Source: a virus. Taken from it: a stretch of 43,468 nt of DNA. The DNA lies in IMG/VR virus record IMGVR_UViG_3300025666_000015, positions 1-43,468 of that record; one strand, 5' to 3'. The translations under genes were made by a program, and so were the position numbers. Shown in pieces: positions 15,930 through 22,940 of the stretch (the stretch's first letter is position 1; each line of letters starts with the position of its first letter). The notes under the pieces are model-generated. The model was not told where the DNA came from. It saw only the letters and a list, made by a program, of their open reading frames with translations, and ran no database searches.

Positions 15930-17487
15930 GTATACCACAACTTTTGAATTTGAGATTAAAGCCTGCGAAAATATAGCTGGCATCAATGTAAGCAAAGCTA
16001 ATATTGAAAATTTAAGATCTTTAATACCCACTTCTGTAGATTTAGAAAAAAATATAGACTTAATGGGTGTGGCGTTTAATGCTGCTGTTGTGAACGAGTT
16101 TAATAAAAATGGAGACGGCATCGACACCAAAACCGCAATCGAATCTGTACAACAATTCATTCATAAGCCAACCAATATAGAACACAACAAGAAGAAAGTT
16201 GTGGGGCATATTGTCAATGCTGGATTCAGCGATTATTCAGATAGCACTGTTTTAATTAATGTAGACGAAAATGAAAAAGACCCATTTAATATTGCTCTTG
16301 GAGCAGTCGTTTACAAAACCGTTGATAGAGAGTTTTTTGATATGCTTGAAAATAGCACTAACCCAAAAAACAGCATGTACAATACAATTTCTGCAAGTTG
16401 GGAAATTGGGTTTAGTGAATACAGCATTGCTATCGGTAGTAAGAATTTAAAGGACGCCGAAATAATTTCCGATCCAGAAAAGGTAAGCGAAATGAAGGGC
16501 ATGCTAAGAAGTTTCGGTGGTAAAGGAATGACTGAAGATGGTCGCCCAGTTTATCGCTTGATTACTGGTAATGTGTATCCACTTGGTATTGGTTTTACTA
16601 TGAAGCCAGCCGCAAATGTAAAAGGTCTTATTAGCAACGAATATGAAAAAGACAATAATATGGAAGAGGACGAGGAAAGCGAAAAAGAAGAGTCTATGTC
16701 CAACTCCAATCAAAGACAGGCTAAGCATTTGCAAAAAATATCTGACAAAATTTCACAAAATTTAAAAAATACTGTAAACAATACTAAAATCATGGACTTA
16801 GAAACACTCTTATCAGAATTAAAGGACTCTCTCGCAGAAAAGAAATTTTCTGAAGAAGCAGTCGCTGGCATGACTTCGACTTTTGCCGAAGCCATTAAAC
16901 AAAAAGATGACGAGTACCAAGCTTCCCTTGAGGCTGCGGAAAAAGAGAAGGCTGAAATCGCTGCTGCGAGAGAAGAGCTTCAAAATTCTGTAGAATCTAT
17001 CAAAGAGGAACTTAAGGTAGCTCAAGAGCGCATTGACGGTTTTGAATCAGAGAAGAGAGCTGAAGAAGCTGTTGCTCGTTTCAACGCACGTATGGAAGAA
17101 ATCGATTCTATTTACGATCTTGAAGAAAGTGATAGTTCTTTTATTGCTGAGAAGATTAAAGGTCTCGATGATACCGAAGAATCTTTCGCATCTTTCAAAG
17201 ATGAACTCGCTGTTTTTTGGGCTTCTAAAAATAAAGAAGCTAAAGCGAAGATCGAAGATGAAATCAAAGCTCGTGTTGAAGCAGAAATTGAAAAGCGTCT
17301 TACTACAGCAGAAGCCTCTGAAATCACTGAAGAAGTGGTTGCTGAAGAAGTTGATGTTGAGCAAGCTCTTGAAAATGCAGAAGCTACTGACACTGTTCTC
17401 CCTAACAATAACGAAGCTCAAGCTTCAAAAACAACTTTAAAGGAAAAGTTTGCTGCTGCGTTTAGCCGCGACAATATCCTTCGATAA
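15922..17487 (+). CDS. prohead protease fused to scaffold
   Basis: A 521-residue protein with two parts. Residues 1-240 look like a prohead protease: N(G)DGI (63-67) followed by IHKPTNIEHN with H88, a VVGHIVNAGF segment, and a YNTISASWEIGF segment with candidate serines at 157 and 159, consistent with the His and Ser of the herpes/HK97/T4 gp21-type assembly proteases. The exact catalytic residues are not certain. Residues 245-521 are highly charged, with a long coiled coil (about 310-390) and an acidic Glu/Ala-rich region, typical of a scaffold. An internal in-frame ATG (codon 291, 16792) is preceded by a 20-nt element that also precedes the tail-tube gene, suggesting that the scaffold is also made alone, as in lambda C/Nu3. 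The start overlaps the upstream stop. Confidence 0.8.
   Translation: MHKYTTTFEFEIKACENIAGINVSKANIENLRSLIPTSVDLEKNIDLMGVAFNAAVVNEFNKNGDGIDTKTAIESVQQFIHKPTNIEHNKKKVVGHIVNAGFSDYSDSTVLINVDENEKDPFNIALGAVVYKTVDREFFDMLENSTNPKNSMYNTISASWEIGFSEYSIAIGSKNLKDAEIISDPEKVSEMKGMLRSFGGKGMTEDGRPVYRLITGNVYPLGIGFTMKPAANVKGLISNEYEKDNNMEEDEESEKEESMSNSNQRQAKHLQKISDKISQNLKNTVNNTKIMDLETLLSELKDSLAEKKFSEEAVAGMTSTFAEAIKQKDDEYQASLEAAEKEKAEIAAAREELQNSVESIKEELKVAQERIDGFESEKRAEEAVARFNARMEEIDSIYDLEESDSSFIAEKIKGLDDTEESFASFKDELAVFWASKNKEAKAKIEDEIKARVEAEIEKRLTTAEASEITEEVVAEEVDVEQALENAEATDTVLPNNNEAQASKTTLKEKFAAAFSRDNILR
16771..16790 (+). promoter_or_regulatory. 20-nt element inside protease-scaffold gene, before internal ATG
   Basis: ACTGTAAACAATACTAAAAT occurs here one base before CATGG with an in-frame ATG at 16792. 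The identical 20 nt occurs on the minus strand at 22057-22038 directly before the tail-tube start. It contains TGTAAA, like the GTGTAA elements, and an A-rich TAAAAT. An internal promoter or translation enhancer for a free scaffold protein is inferred. Confidence 0.55.
16792..17487 (+). CDS. internal in-frame scaffold product (codons 291-521)
   Basis: An in-frame ATG at 16792 would give a 231-residue protein comprising only the scaffold part: the start MDLETLLSELKDSL, a long coiled coil (AEKEKAEIAAAREELQNS region and following), and an acidic tail ending in FSRDNILR. The support is the 20-nt element shared with the tail-tube gene that lies immediately upstream. Separate scaffolds nested in frame in protease genes are known in lambda (Nu3 within C) and other phages. 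Expression here is a prediction. Confidence 0.45.
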   Translation: MDLETLLSELKDSLAEKKFSEEAVAGMTSTFAEAIKQKDDEYQASLEAAEKEKAEIAAAREELQNSVESIKEELKVAQERIDGFESEKRAEEAVARFNARMEEIDSIYDLEESDSSFIAEKIKGLDDTEESFASFKDELAVFWASKNKEAKAKIEDEIKARVEAEIEKRLTTAEASEITEEVVAEEVDVEQALENAEATDTVLPNNNEAQASKTTLKEKFAAAFSRDNILR

Positions 17488-17510
17488 AAAATATTTAAAC
17501 TAAAAAAATT

Positions 17511-18128
17511 ATGGCATTAAGATTACTCCCATTCAGACAATATAACGAGCATGACGTAGTAAATATGTTTGCTCTTAACTCCGCTTCGGTTCTTGAGTCC
17601 ACCACTGGTGATGGCGCAGGTTCCAATGGCGTTTTTGTTAAAGTAACAAACGGAAATCTCGACCAAGATACCATCACTTATGGTAGTGATTCTTATCTTG
17701 GTAAGACAGATTATCCTTTCGTTGGCGGCGACATGTACCCAACTAATCCCCTTGAAGTTAGCCCAGCTGCTTCTGGTGAATTCCCTCTGGGACTCACTTT
17801 GAATCAAACAGCTAAGACTGATGAAAATGGAGAAAAACTCATTTATAACACAACCAAGAAAGAGGAGCTTCAAGCTATTCTTCCTGGGCAAAGTGTTCCT
17901 GTTGCAACTAAAGGTGTATTTACCTTGAGCGCAAACTCTGTCGCAGCTGGCGCTGCAGCATTCACTATCGGTGGCGGCTTTGAAGTTGCTGGCGACGGAA
18001 CAATCGGAGGAGTCGCTGCAGGATCTGCTTCTTCTCTCGGCCTGGTTCTCGGAACTGGTTCACGCGTCTCTCAAGGCGGACTCACTGATCAATTCGCTGG
18101 TGACTATGTAGTCGTCAAGCTGGGTTAA
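17511..18128 (+). CDS. head decoration-like protein upstream of major capsid
   Basis: A 205-residue protein rich in Gly, Ala, Ser and Thr with predicted beta structure and no membrane segment. It begins MALRLLPFRQYNEHDVVNMFAL, has a GDGAGSNGVFVKV segment, and ends in a glycine- and alanine-rich region with FAGDYVVVKLG. It lies between the scaffold and major capsid genes, the usual place for a capsid decoration or stabilising protein (as lambda gpD), and like the capsid gene it is unusually rich in C-ending codons, pointing to high expression. I do not recognise a specific family. No Shine-Dalgarno sequence is visible; the leader is A-rich. Confidence 0.7.
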   Translation: MALRLLPFRQYNEHDVVNMFALNSASVLESTTGDGAGSNGVFVKVTNGNLDQDTITYGSDSYLGKTDYPFVGGDMYPTNPLEVSPAASGEFPLGLTLNQTAKTDENGEKLIYNTTKKEELQAILPGQSVPVATKGVFTLSANSVAAGAAAFTIGGGFEVAGDGTIGGVAAGSASSLGLVLGTGSRVSQGGLTDQFAGDYVVVKLG

Positions 18129-18149
18129 TAAAAAAAAGAATTTAACAAT

Positions 18150-19247
18150 ATGAAAATTACTTTAAAAAACACTCCCGAACAAGTCGAACTCGTAAAAGCA
18201 ATGGCTTCTCGCAATCGCGATGTAGCCTATGAAGCACAAACTGCTCTTGCCGAATTCATTGGCCCTGTTCTCGCAGAAGTTATCAACAATGCTCCAGCAT
18301 TGTCTAACCTCTTCACCACTCTTCAGTATAATGCTGATGACAATCCTTCGATTCCATTGGATCTGTATTTCGATGTTTCTGACGAAGATTATGTTCAAGT
18401 ATATAGTCAAAGCCGTGCTGGTGGCCTTCCTACTTCGGAAGTTCTCCCAACATCTGCTGAACTCAAGATCGCTACTTATAGCCTTGATTCCGCAGTAAGC
18501 TTTGATCGCCGTTATGCTGCTAAGAGCCGCATGGACGTTGTCGCTAAGACAATGACTCGTGTTGCTCAAGAGATTCTTCTCAAGCAAAACACAATCTCTG
18601 CTAACGTTATCATGAAAGCTCTTGCTGAAGCAAACACAAATACCCTTCCTCACGTTATCGCAGCTCAAACAGCAGATCGTTTCACCTTGGCTGACCTCAA
18701 TGCTCTTTCGACTCGCTCGAAGAGAATTGTTACTTCCTTTGTTGGTGGTACTCCTGACGCTCGTCAAGGCCGTGGCATGACTGACATTATCGTTTCTCCT
18801 GAAATCGTTGAAGAGCTTCGTGCAATTGCTTACAATCCAATCAACACCAAGAACGCTGCTGGCACAACCGCAGCAGCAGGACAAGAAGTTCAAACTGCGA
18901 ACGTTATTGCTGAAGAAGCATACCGTGCTGCTGGCGCTCCTGAGTTCTATGGCATCAATGTTATTGAGCTTAATGAGTTTGGTACTGGTCAGAAGTTCAA
19001 TGCTATCTACGGCGCAGCCGCTGGTGGTGGTTTCAATCCTGCTTCGCAACAAATCGTTGTTGGTATCGACCGTAGCCGTGAGGCTCTTATCCGCCCTGTA
19101 GCTGTTGACAGCGAAAACGGTGGAGAGTTCAGCCTCATCGCTGACGATCAGTACAGCATCCGCCAAAACAAGATCGGTTACTTCGGTGGTCTTGAAGAAG
19201 GTCGTGTTGTTCTTGACAACCGCGCACTTGTTGGTGTGACTGTTTAA
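18150..19247 (+). CDS. major capsid protein (HK97-fold candidate)
   Basis: A 365-residue protein in the position expected for the major head protein: after protease-scaffold and decoration genes and before a strong terminator. Features consistent with the HK97 fold are an N-terminal helix (about 8-45), an early strand region with SEVLPTSAELKIATYSLDSAVSFDRRYA (a P-loop/E-loop-like region at 95-125), a long spine-like helix around MDVVAKTMTRVAQEILLKQN, a glycine- and alanine-rich middle, and a C-terminal YGAAAGGGFNPASQQIVVG...YSIRQNKIGYFGGLEEGRVVLDNRALVGV. Codon use is clearly shifted toward C-ending and G-ending codons compared with the AT-rich neighbours, as for a very highly translated gene. 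The leader is A-rich without a Shine-Dalgarno sequence. Confidence 0.82.
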   Translation: MKITLKNTPEQVELVKAMASRNRDVAYEAQTALAEFIGPVLAEVINNAPALSNLFTTLQYNADDNPSIPLDLYFDVSDEDYVQVYSQSRAGGLPTSEVLPTSAELKIATYSLDSAVSFDRRYAAKSRMDVVAKTMTRVAQEILLKQNTISANVIMKALAEANTNTLPHVIAAQTADRFTLADLNALSTRSKRIVTSFVGGTPDARQGRGMTDIIVSPEIVEELRAIAYNPINTKNAAGTTAAAGQEVQTANVIAEEAYRAAGAPEFYGINVIELNEFGTGQKFNAIYGAAAGGGFNPASQQIVVGIDRSREALIRPVAVDSENGGEFSLIADDQYSIRQNKIGYFGGLEEGRVVLDNRALVGVTV

Positions 19248-19270
19248 TTCAGATTAAATACTTAAAACTA

Positions 19271-19299
19271 AGCCGTCCCATTTGGGGCGGCTTTTTTTT
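19271..19299 (+). terminator. intrinsic terminator after major capsid gene
   Basis: A 9-bp stem, AGCCGTCCC (19271-19279) with GGGGCGGCT (19284-19292) including one G-T pair, has a 4-nt loop and is followed by eight T (19292-19299). It lies 24 nt after the capsid stop codon and would end the head transcript. Confidence 0.9.
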
Positions 19300-19305
19300 G
19301 TGTAA
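19298..19305 (+). promoter_or_regulatory. TTGTGTAA motif before the 19335 gene
   Basis: A GTGTAA element directly abuts the T-run of the capsid terminator, giving re-initiation right after termination. It lies 29 nt before the ATG at 19335, leaving a leader of about 20 nt rather than the usual leaderless spacing. Confidence 0.4.
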
Positions 19306-19334
19306 ATAGCTCGTTTCTGATTTAATATATTCTT

Positions 19335-19967
19335 ATGGAAGATCTATCAGAACAAATTAATGAAGAAGGACGGATGCATCATGAATTACTCGACGCTATC
19401 CCTGTAGACGAGCAAAAAACAAAAGAATACATGGAAAAAGTTAAAAAGCATATCGCTACCGCAGTTGAAAACGACGAACCTAGTAACGAACAAATGCAAA
19501 AAGACAGCGTTTTGGAGAGCTTGAAATATGCAGATGGCAAACAAAGGGATGAGATTGACCAAATCGAAGAAAAGGAAAAGCTTATGGGCGTTGATGTTAT
19601 TTCTCCATTTGGGACTGGTAACCCTAAAGTTTTTAAAAGAAAACTAAAGTCAATGAGCCACGTACAAAAAGCCACCCTTGCAGAAAAAACAGCGACAAGG
19701 GTTTTTGCGGATCAGCAAACCCAGGATGAAGCCTTAATTAAAGCATTTCATGAATGGAGAGGTGGTAATTGGGGATCTATTGGTACGCATACAGATGTTA
19801 AGGCTAAGGTTCTAGCCTCTGACTCTATTGAAGATTTTGAAGAAAAAGTAAAAAGAAAAACCCTTTCAGAGCTTCAGGAAATGGCGATGAAATTGGGTTT
19901 TACTCCTAGTTTTGATAGAACAAGGTTAATCTCCGCATTAAGGCAGGAGTATTTAAAGCGTGGTTAA
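19335..19967 (+). CDS. unknown protein with SAP/HeH-like C-terminal motif (210 aa)
   Basis: A 210-residue charged, helical protein. Residues 1-135 are acidic and lysine-rich, with DVISPFGTGNPKVFKRKL in the middle and HEWRGGNWGSIGTHTDVKAK toward the end. The last 45 residues, EEKVKRKTLSELQEMAMKLGFTP followed by DRTRLISALRQEY, form two short helices around LGFTPS, the look of a HeH/SAP/Rho-N DNA-binding fold. The same motif ends the next protein. It follows the capsid terminator, where head completion and neck genes are common, but no such family is recognised. Function unknown; nucleic acid binding is inferred. Confidence 0.7.
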   Translation: MEDLSEQINEEGRMHHELLDAIPVDEQKTKEYMEKVKKHIATAVENDEPSNEQMQKDSVLESLKYADGKQRDEIDQIEEKEKLMGVDVISPFGTGNPKVFKRKLKSMSHVQKATLAEKTATRVFADQQTQDEALIKAFHEWRGGNWGSIGTHTDVKAKVLASDSIEDFEEKVKRKTLSELQEMAMKLGFTPSFDRTRLISALRQEYLKRG

Positions 19968-19971
19968 TTTT

Positions 19972-19979
19972 TAGTGTAA
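19972..19979 (+). promoter_or_regulatory. TAGTGTAA motif before the 19988 gene
   Basis: TAGTGTAA ends exactly 8 nt before the ATG at 19988 and starts 5 nt after the previous stop codon. It has the same spacing as at the 478, 1287, 3809 and 6994 genes. Confidence 0.6.
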
Positions 19980-19987
19980 TATACTAT

Positions 19988-20302
19988 ATGAGCAATAAAA
20001 AACCAAAAAAATTCGACGATCTATCGTTTATTAACGGTAAGCAAGAATCTCTACAGAGAAAGCCTGCCACAGAAAAGAAAAAGGAGAAAAGGGTTAATAA
20101 CACAAGCAATCAGGAAAAAAAGCGCGCTTTATCTGAAGCTTTCGAGGGCGCAGAAACATTAAAAGAGTTTCATAAACTATTAAAAAGGAAAACTTTGTCA
20201 GATCTTCAATCAACCGCAGCTCAATTAGGTTTTGAGCCGAGTTCTGATAAAAATAGATTATATTCAGTGCTTCTCAAAGAATATCATAAACAATCATCAT
20301 GA
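19988..20302 (+). CDS. unknown small protein with SAP/HeH-like C-terminal motif (104 aa)
   Basis: A 104-residue basic protein. The first 50 residues are polar and lysine-rich (probably disordered), and the remainder reads SEAFEGAETLKEFHKLLKRKTLSDLQ, then LGFEPSSDKNRLYSVLLKEY. This C-terminal part matches the end of the preceding protein position by position (KRKTLS(D/E)LQ...LGF(E/T)PS.D(K/R)(N/T)RL...L..EY). Two adjacent genes ending in the same motif suggest domain duplication. The start has a TAGTGTAA motif 8 nt upstream; the stop overlaps the next start (ATGA). Function unknown. Confidence 0.72.
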   Translation: MSNKKPKKFDDLSFINGKQESLQRKPATEKKKEKRVNNTSNQEKKRALSEAFEGAETLKEFHKLLKRKTLSDLQSTAAQLGFEPSSDKNRLYSVLLKEYHKQSS

Positions 20303-20742
20303 GCCGAATAGAAGACTTAGCAACCTCCATATATGTCACTGAGTTTGATTCAACAGGCGTAACTATTGAAGCTGTTTCTGGTTGGCTCGATGCTAATTTG
20401 GGGCAATTAAATAATTTGTTATTTACGAATTTCTCTGGAGATAATGGTAATATATCTGGGTTTAACCTAGAAGAGCAGTCTATTTATAAGCAGATGTATC
20501 TTAATCATTATTATACCAAACAAACACGAAATGCTGTTCGTGGTATAGCTAATGACACAGATGGCAACATTCTTAGCGTCAGAGACGGCGATAACGCCAT
20601 TACATTTGTTAATAAGAACGAAGTGTCCAAAGTATACAAGAGTCTCGCTCAGGATGCTCGTAGTGAGCTACAAGACTTAGTTACTAATTACAACGGATAT
20701 CAATCTAGCCCAAGACAAGTTGGTGGGATTGAAGCTTCGTAA
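20299..20742 (+). CDS. unknown protein, candidate neck/head-completion component (147 aa)
   Basis: A 147-residue soluble protein starting MSRIEDLATSIYVTEFDSTGVTIEAVSGWLDANLGQLNNLL, then FNLEEQSIYKQMYLNHYYTKQTRNAVRG and a C-terminal helix with DARSELQDLVTNYNG. It is the last gene of the plus-strand block before a pair of terminators, overlapping the previous stop by 4 nt. The position after the capsid and before the tail genes suggests a neck component; no family is recognised with confidence. Confidence 0.65.
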   Translation: MSRIEDLATSIYVTEFDSTGVTIEAVSGWLDANLGQLNNLLFTNFSGDNGNISGFNLEEQSIYKQMYLNHYYTKQTRNAVRGIANDTDGNILSVRDGDNAITFVNKNEVSKVYKSLAQDARSELQDLVTNYNGYQSSPRQVGGIEAS

Positions 20743-20777
20743 AAGATAAATAATTTACCCCAGAGTTTATCTCTGAT

Positions 20778-20807
20778 AGCGTAACCTTAAACGGGTTACG
20801 CTTTTTT
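20778..20807 (+). terminator. intrinsic terminator, plus strand
   Basis: A 9-bp stem AGCGTAACC (20778-20786) with GGTTACGCT (20794-20802), a 7-nt loop and six T (20802-20807). It ends the plus-strand block that finishes at 20742. A second small inverted repeat, CAGAG with CTCTG, lies just upstream. Confidence 0.88.
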
Positions 20808-20814
20808 GTGCAAT

Positions 20815-20839
20815 AAAAAACCCCCTCGATTTGAGGGGG
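20815..20839 (-). terminator. intrinsic terminator for minus-strand tail operon
   Basis: A 7-bp stem CCCCCTC (20821-20827) with GAGGGGG (20833-20839) is followed on the minus strand by six T (20820-20815). It lies 35 nt beyond the tail-tube stop codon. On the plus strand a weaker T-rich run follows, so it may act both ways. It is back-to-back with the terminator at 20778. Confidence 0.85.
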
Positions 20840-20873
20840 CTTTGTTTTAATTATAAGTGTTTGTTTTTTAACC

Positions 20874-22034
20874 TTAAGGAGCTGGTGCAACGAAGTTGTA
20901 AGCGCCAAACGGATTAACGGTGTTTTTTCCAGATAGATAAATATTATTAACATTATCATCTGGTCCACCAACAGATAGGGAGAACGATAGATCAACAGTC
21001 TTATTTGGGCCGACGCTAGAACTAATCGATTCACTATCAAGCTTAAGATTGGTCATTCTAAATGATGACATCGGAGTGGAGGATGAGTCGAAGTCTCTAA
21101 ACGTGAATTCCAAAGAAGGAATAAATTCGTCAGTATCAATGATTTGGCTAATTGTGAAGTCTTGAGTTTCTGAAACAATAGCCGAAACAGATAGGGTAGG
21201 AGTAATTGGGAAATCAACAACACGAGCGAAAGCAAATCGGCTACCAAGTCTATCAATTGCGGTTCTACCTAGAGGAATCGACATTGAGATACTTTGAATG
21301 TGGGAACCACCATCGTTAGCCAAATCAACTATTGTGTCGCCATCGGCGTTAGCGAGAGATAATACCATATCTCCTGGGCGCAAGGCTGAAGGAGCTACAA
21401 CACCACTAGTGCCAGTACCTTGAGATGCTGGTGGTAAGACAACACCTAATATCTGTTCAGCCAATCGCGACCCATCTTCTGGGTCAATGCCTACTCCGTC
21501 GATTCCGCTAAATCCTTGCGCACCGCCAGTGACATTAGCAGTAGCATTCATATTAGTGCCTTCATAGGAGATGCTAACGGTTGGGATACTTCCGACAGAA
21601 GCTTCAAGACTATAGTCTGTCAAGAACGCATTACCAATACCTATAGTATTATAAGTATTATTTGTCGTGTTAAAGTTGGCGTCAAAACCTTCTGGAGCTG
21701 TCAGAATATAGAAATTTTGACCACTTGTTGAGGCAATTTGACCAGAAATGAAACCGACACTGTAGTCGGAATCATTGGCAAAACCAAGAGCCTGCTCATT
21801 GTAACCATCTCCGAGATAATAAGACGTGTCAAAAGACACGGTCGGAGACTCTAGGATAATAGCTTCAAGTCTAGCAAGCTGTCCGAATTGGTTAATGTCA
21901 GTTCTGCTGATATTAAATGAATAATTCGCGGATTGTACTCTGCGAAGTTGGGCGTGTTGGCCAGCGCCAGTAGAATTTACTGTTTGGCTTGCGAACAACG
22001 CGTCTGATTGATAAATAACTCTATTTTTGGCCAT
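20874..22034 (-). CDS. tail tube protein (major tail protein candidate)
   Basis: A 386-residue beta-rich protein with two similar halves, each with a strand pattern of the tail-tube type. The first half has NYSFNISRTDINQFGQLARLEAIILESPTVSFDTSYYLGDG...NFYILTAPEG...IGNAFLTDYSLEASVGSIPTVSISYEG. The second has HIQSISMSIPLGRTAIDRLGSRFAFARVVDFPITPTLSVSAIV. The proteins at 33400 and 34465 follow the same order (LQDLNFGF, FYF or FYLL, (I/F)GN(C/V), then SLDLNFQRKNIYSIGKKYPV), marking a paralog family. The tail tube is the hexameric tube around the tape measure. This copy is preferred as the major tube protein because of its richer C-ending codon use and the 20-nt element that it shares with the internal scaffold start. 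It is the last gene of a minus-strand operon ended by a strong terminator. Confidence 0.78.
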   Translation of the reverse strand: MAKNRVIYQSDALFASQTVNSTGAGQHAQLRRVQSANYSFNISRTDINQFGQLARLEAIILESPTVSFDTSYYLGDGYNEQALGFANDSDYSVGFISGQIASTSGQNFYILTAPEGFDANFNTTNNTYNTIGIGNAFLTDYSLEASVGSIPTVSISYEGTNMNATANVTGGAQGFSGIDGVGIDPEDGSRLAEQILGVVLPPASQGTGTSGVVAPSALRPGDMVLSLANADGDTIVDLANDGGSHIQSISMSIPLGRTAIDRLGSRFAFARVVDFPITPTLSVSAIVSETQDFTISQIIDTDEFIPSLEFTFRDFDSSSTPMSSFRMTNLKLDSESISSSVGPNKTVDLSFSLSVGGPDDNVNNIYLSGKNTVNPFGAYNFVAPAP

Positions 22035-22037
22035 GAT

Positions 22038-22057
22038 ATTTTAGTATTGTTTACAGT
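22038..22057 (-). promoter_or_regulatory. 20-nt element upstream of tail tube start
   Basis: On the minus strand ACTGTAAACAATACTAAAAT ends 3 nt before the ATG at 22034 and is identical to 16771-16790. It includes TGTAAA, 16 nt before the ATG, as in the GTGTAA elements. It may be a strong late promoter giving a short A-rich leader, or a translation enhancer. Confidence 0.55.
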
Positions 22058-22091
22058 TAAAAGTTTTAAATGTGAAATGTGAAGTGTGAAA

Positions 22092-22940
22092 TTAAGAACG
22101 AGGCATCCTAACTGTAGAGACGTCAAAGTCTATGAAACCAACTTGGACATCACCTGGAGAATTATTTTGCGCTCTTTCTGAGAATTTTGATACGGTTACA
22201 TCGTCGATGAAGTACTTATTACTACCATCATAAGAAGAAATTAAACCCGTGTAATTATAGTAATCGTTTTTTATGTCCCCGTATTCTGTTGTGGGATACA
22301 TTGAAAAAGGTATTTTTACAATAGCTTTCCTAGATGAATCTGCGAAAATTGATAATACACCATCTAATTGATAAGAATTTTCAGCCAGAACAACCGCTCT
22401 TATTGTCGTCTTGGTAAGATCTTCCCCACCGAATGCAAAACCTTCGTTTCTCATGTATTCGCAATTCAAGAAAATTGCTGGGACCACTTGATCATATGGA
22501 TCAATGGCTTCTGGGGTTTGTTGATATCTGCTATTTAACTCAAATTTATTTTCTAAAATTAAATCCTCTTCTGTTTCGTTGGTAAAGTACACGTTAAAGT
22601 CTTTAACCGCAAATTCCCCAGTTAAAACTTCATTACCAATTAAATTACCGCCAGTTTCTATAACCCTACCATTTTCAAAATCGAAAATCAAGTCATCTGT
22701 TCTGTCTAAGCCCACGAAAGACGTCGGAATGATTGGGTTTACTTCCCCAGTTATAGAGGAATCAGATACCCACTGTTTGTATGGGCTTGCAAAAACTTTA
22801 TAGGAGCTAGGGAGCCTGGAATCTTCAAAACTATATAATGTACCAGTCTTATTAGAATAAGCCTCTCCTTTTTGTAGCAAATGGTTATCAAACCAAAGCA
22901 AAAAACTGGTCATTAATTCGTGCTGGTATTGAGGTTTCAT
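22092..22940 (-). CDS. tail or neck protein, function unknown (282 aa)
   Basis: A 282-residue, mostly beta protein with no membrane segment. It starts MKPQYQHELMTSFLLWFDNHLLQKGEAYSN, which places an N-terminal amphipathic helix before strands such as VNPIIPTSFVGLDRTDDLIFDFENGRVIETGG and FAVKDFNVYFTNETEEDLILENKFE; the C-terminus is VGFIDFDVSTVRMPRS. I do not recognise the family. It lies between the 22937-23521 gene and the tail tube gene on the minus strand, a position typical of a tail terminator or completion protein. Its start overlaps the upstream gene end by 4 nt. Confidence 0.65.
   Translation of the reverse strand: MKPQYQHELMTSFLLWFDNHLLQKGEAYSNKTGTLYSFEDSRLPSSYKVFASPYKQWVSDSSITGEVNPIIPTSFVGLDRTDDLIFDFENGRVIETGGNLIGNEVLTGEFAVKDFNVYFTNETEEDLILENKFELNSRYQQTPEAIDPYDQVVPAIFLNCEYMRNEGFAFGGEDLTKTTIRAVVLAENSYQLDGVLSIFADSSRKAIVKIPFSMYPTTEYGDIKNDYYNYTGLISSYDGSNKYFIDDVTVSKFSERAQNNSPGDVQVGFIDFDVSTVRMPRS

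Noticed and set aside
17033-17440. Alternative frame (135 codons) inside the scaffold region
   Set aside because: Lysine- and leucine-rich low-complexity translation of Glu/Ala codons in a shifted frame; the sense frame has the coiled coil and continues uninterrupted.
18162-19166. Long open reading frame (334 codons) antisense to the major capsid gene
   Set aside because: It is explained by the strong codon bias of the capsid gene, which leaves few antisense stops. The predicted protein has no recognisable features and there is no promoter motif or ribosome-binding site for it.
21516-21731. Plus-strand open frame opposite the tail tube gene
   Set aside because: Short, without features or a start signal, and fully covered by the well-supported tail tube gene on the minus strand.
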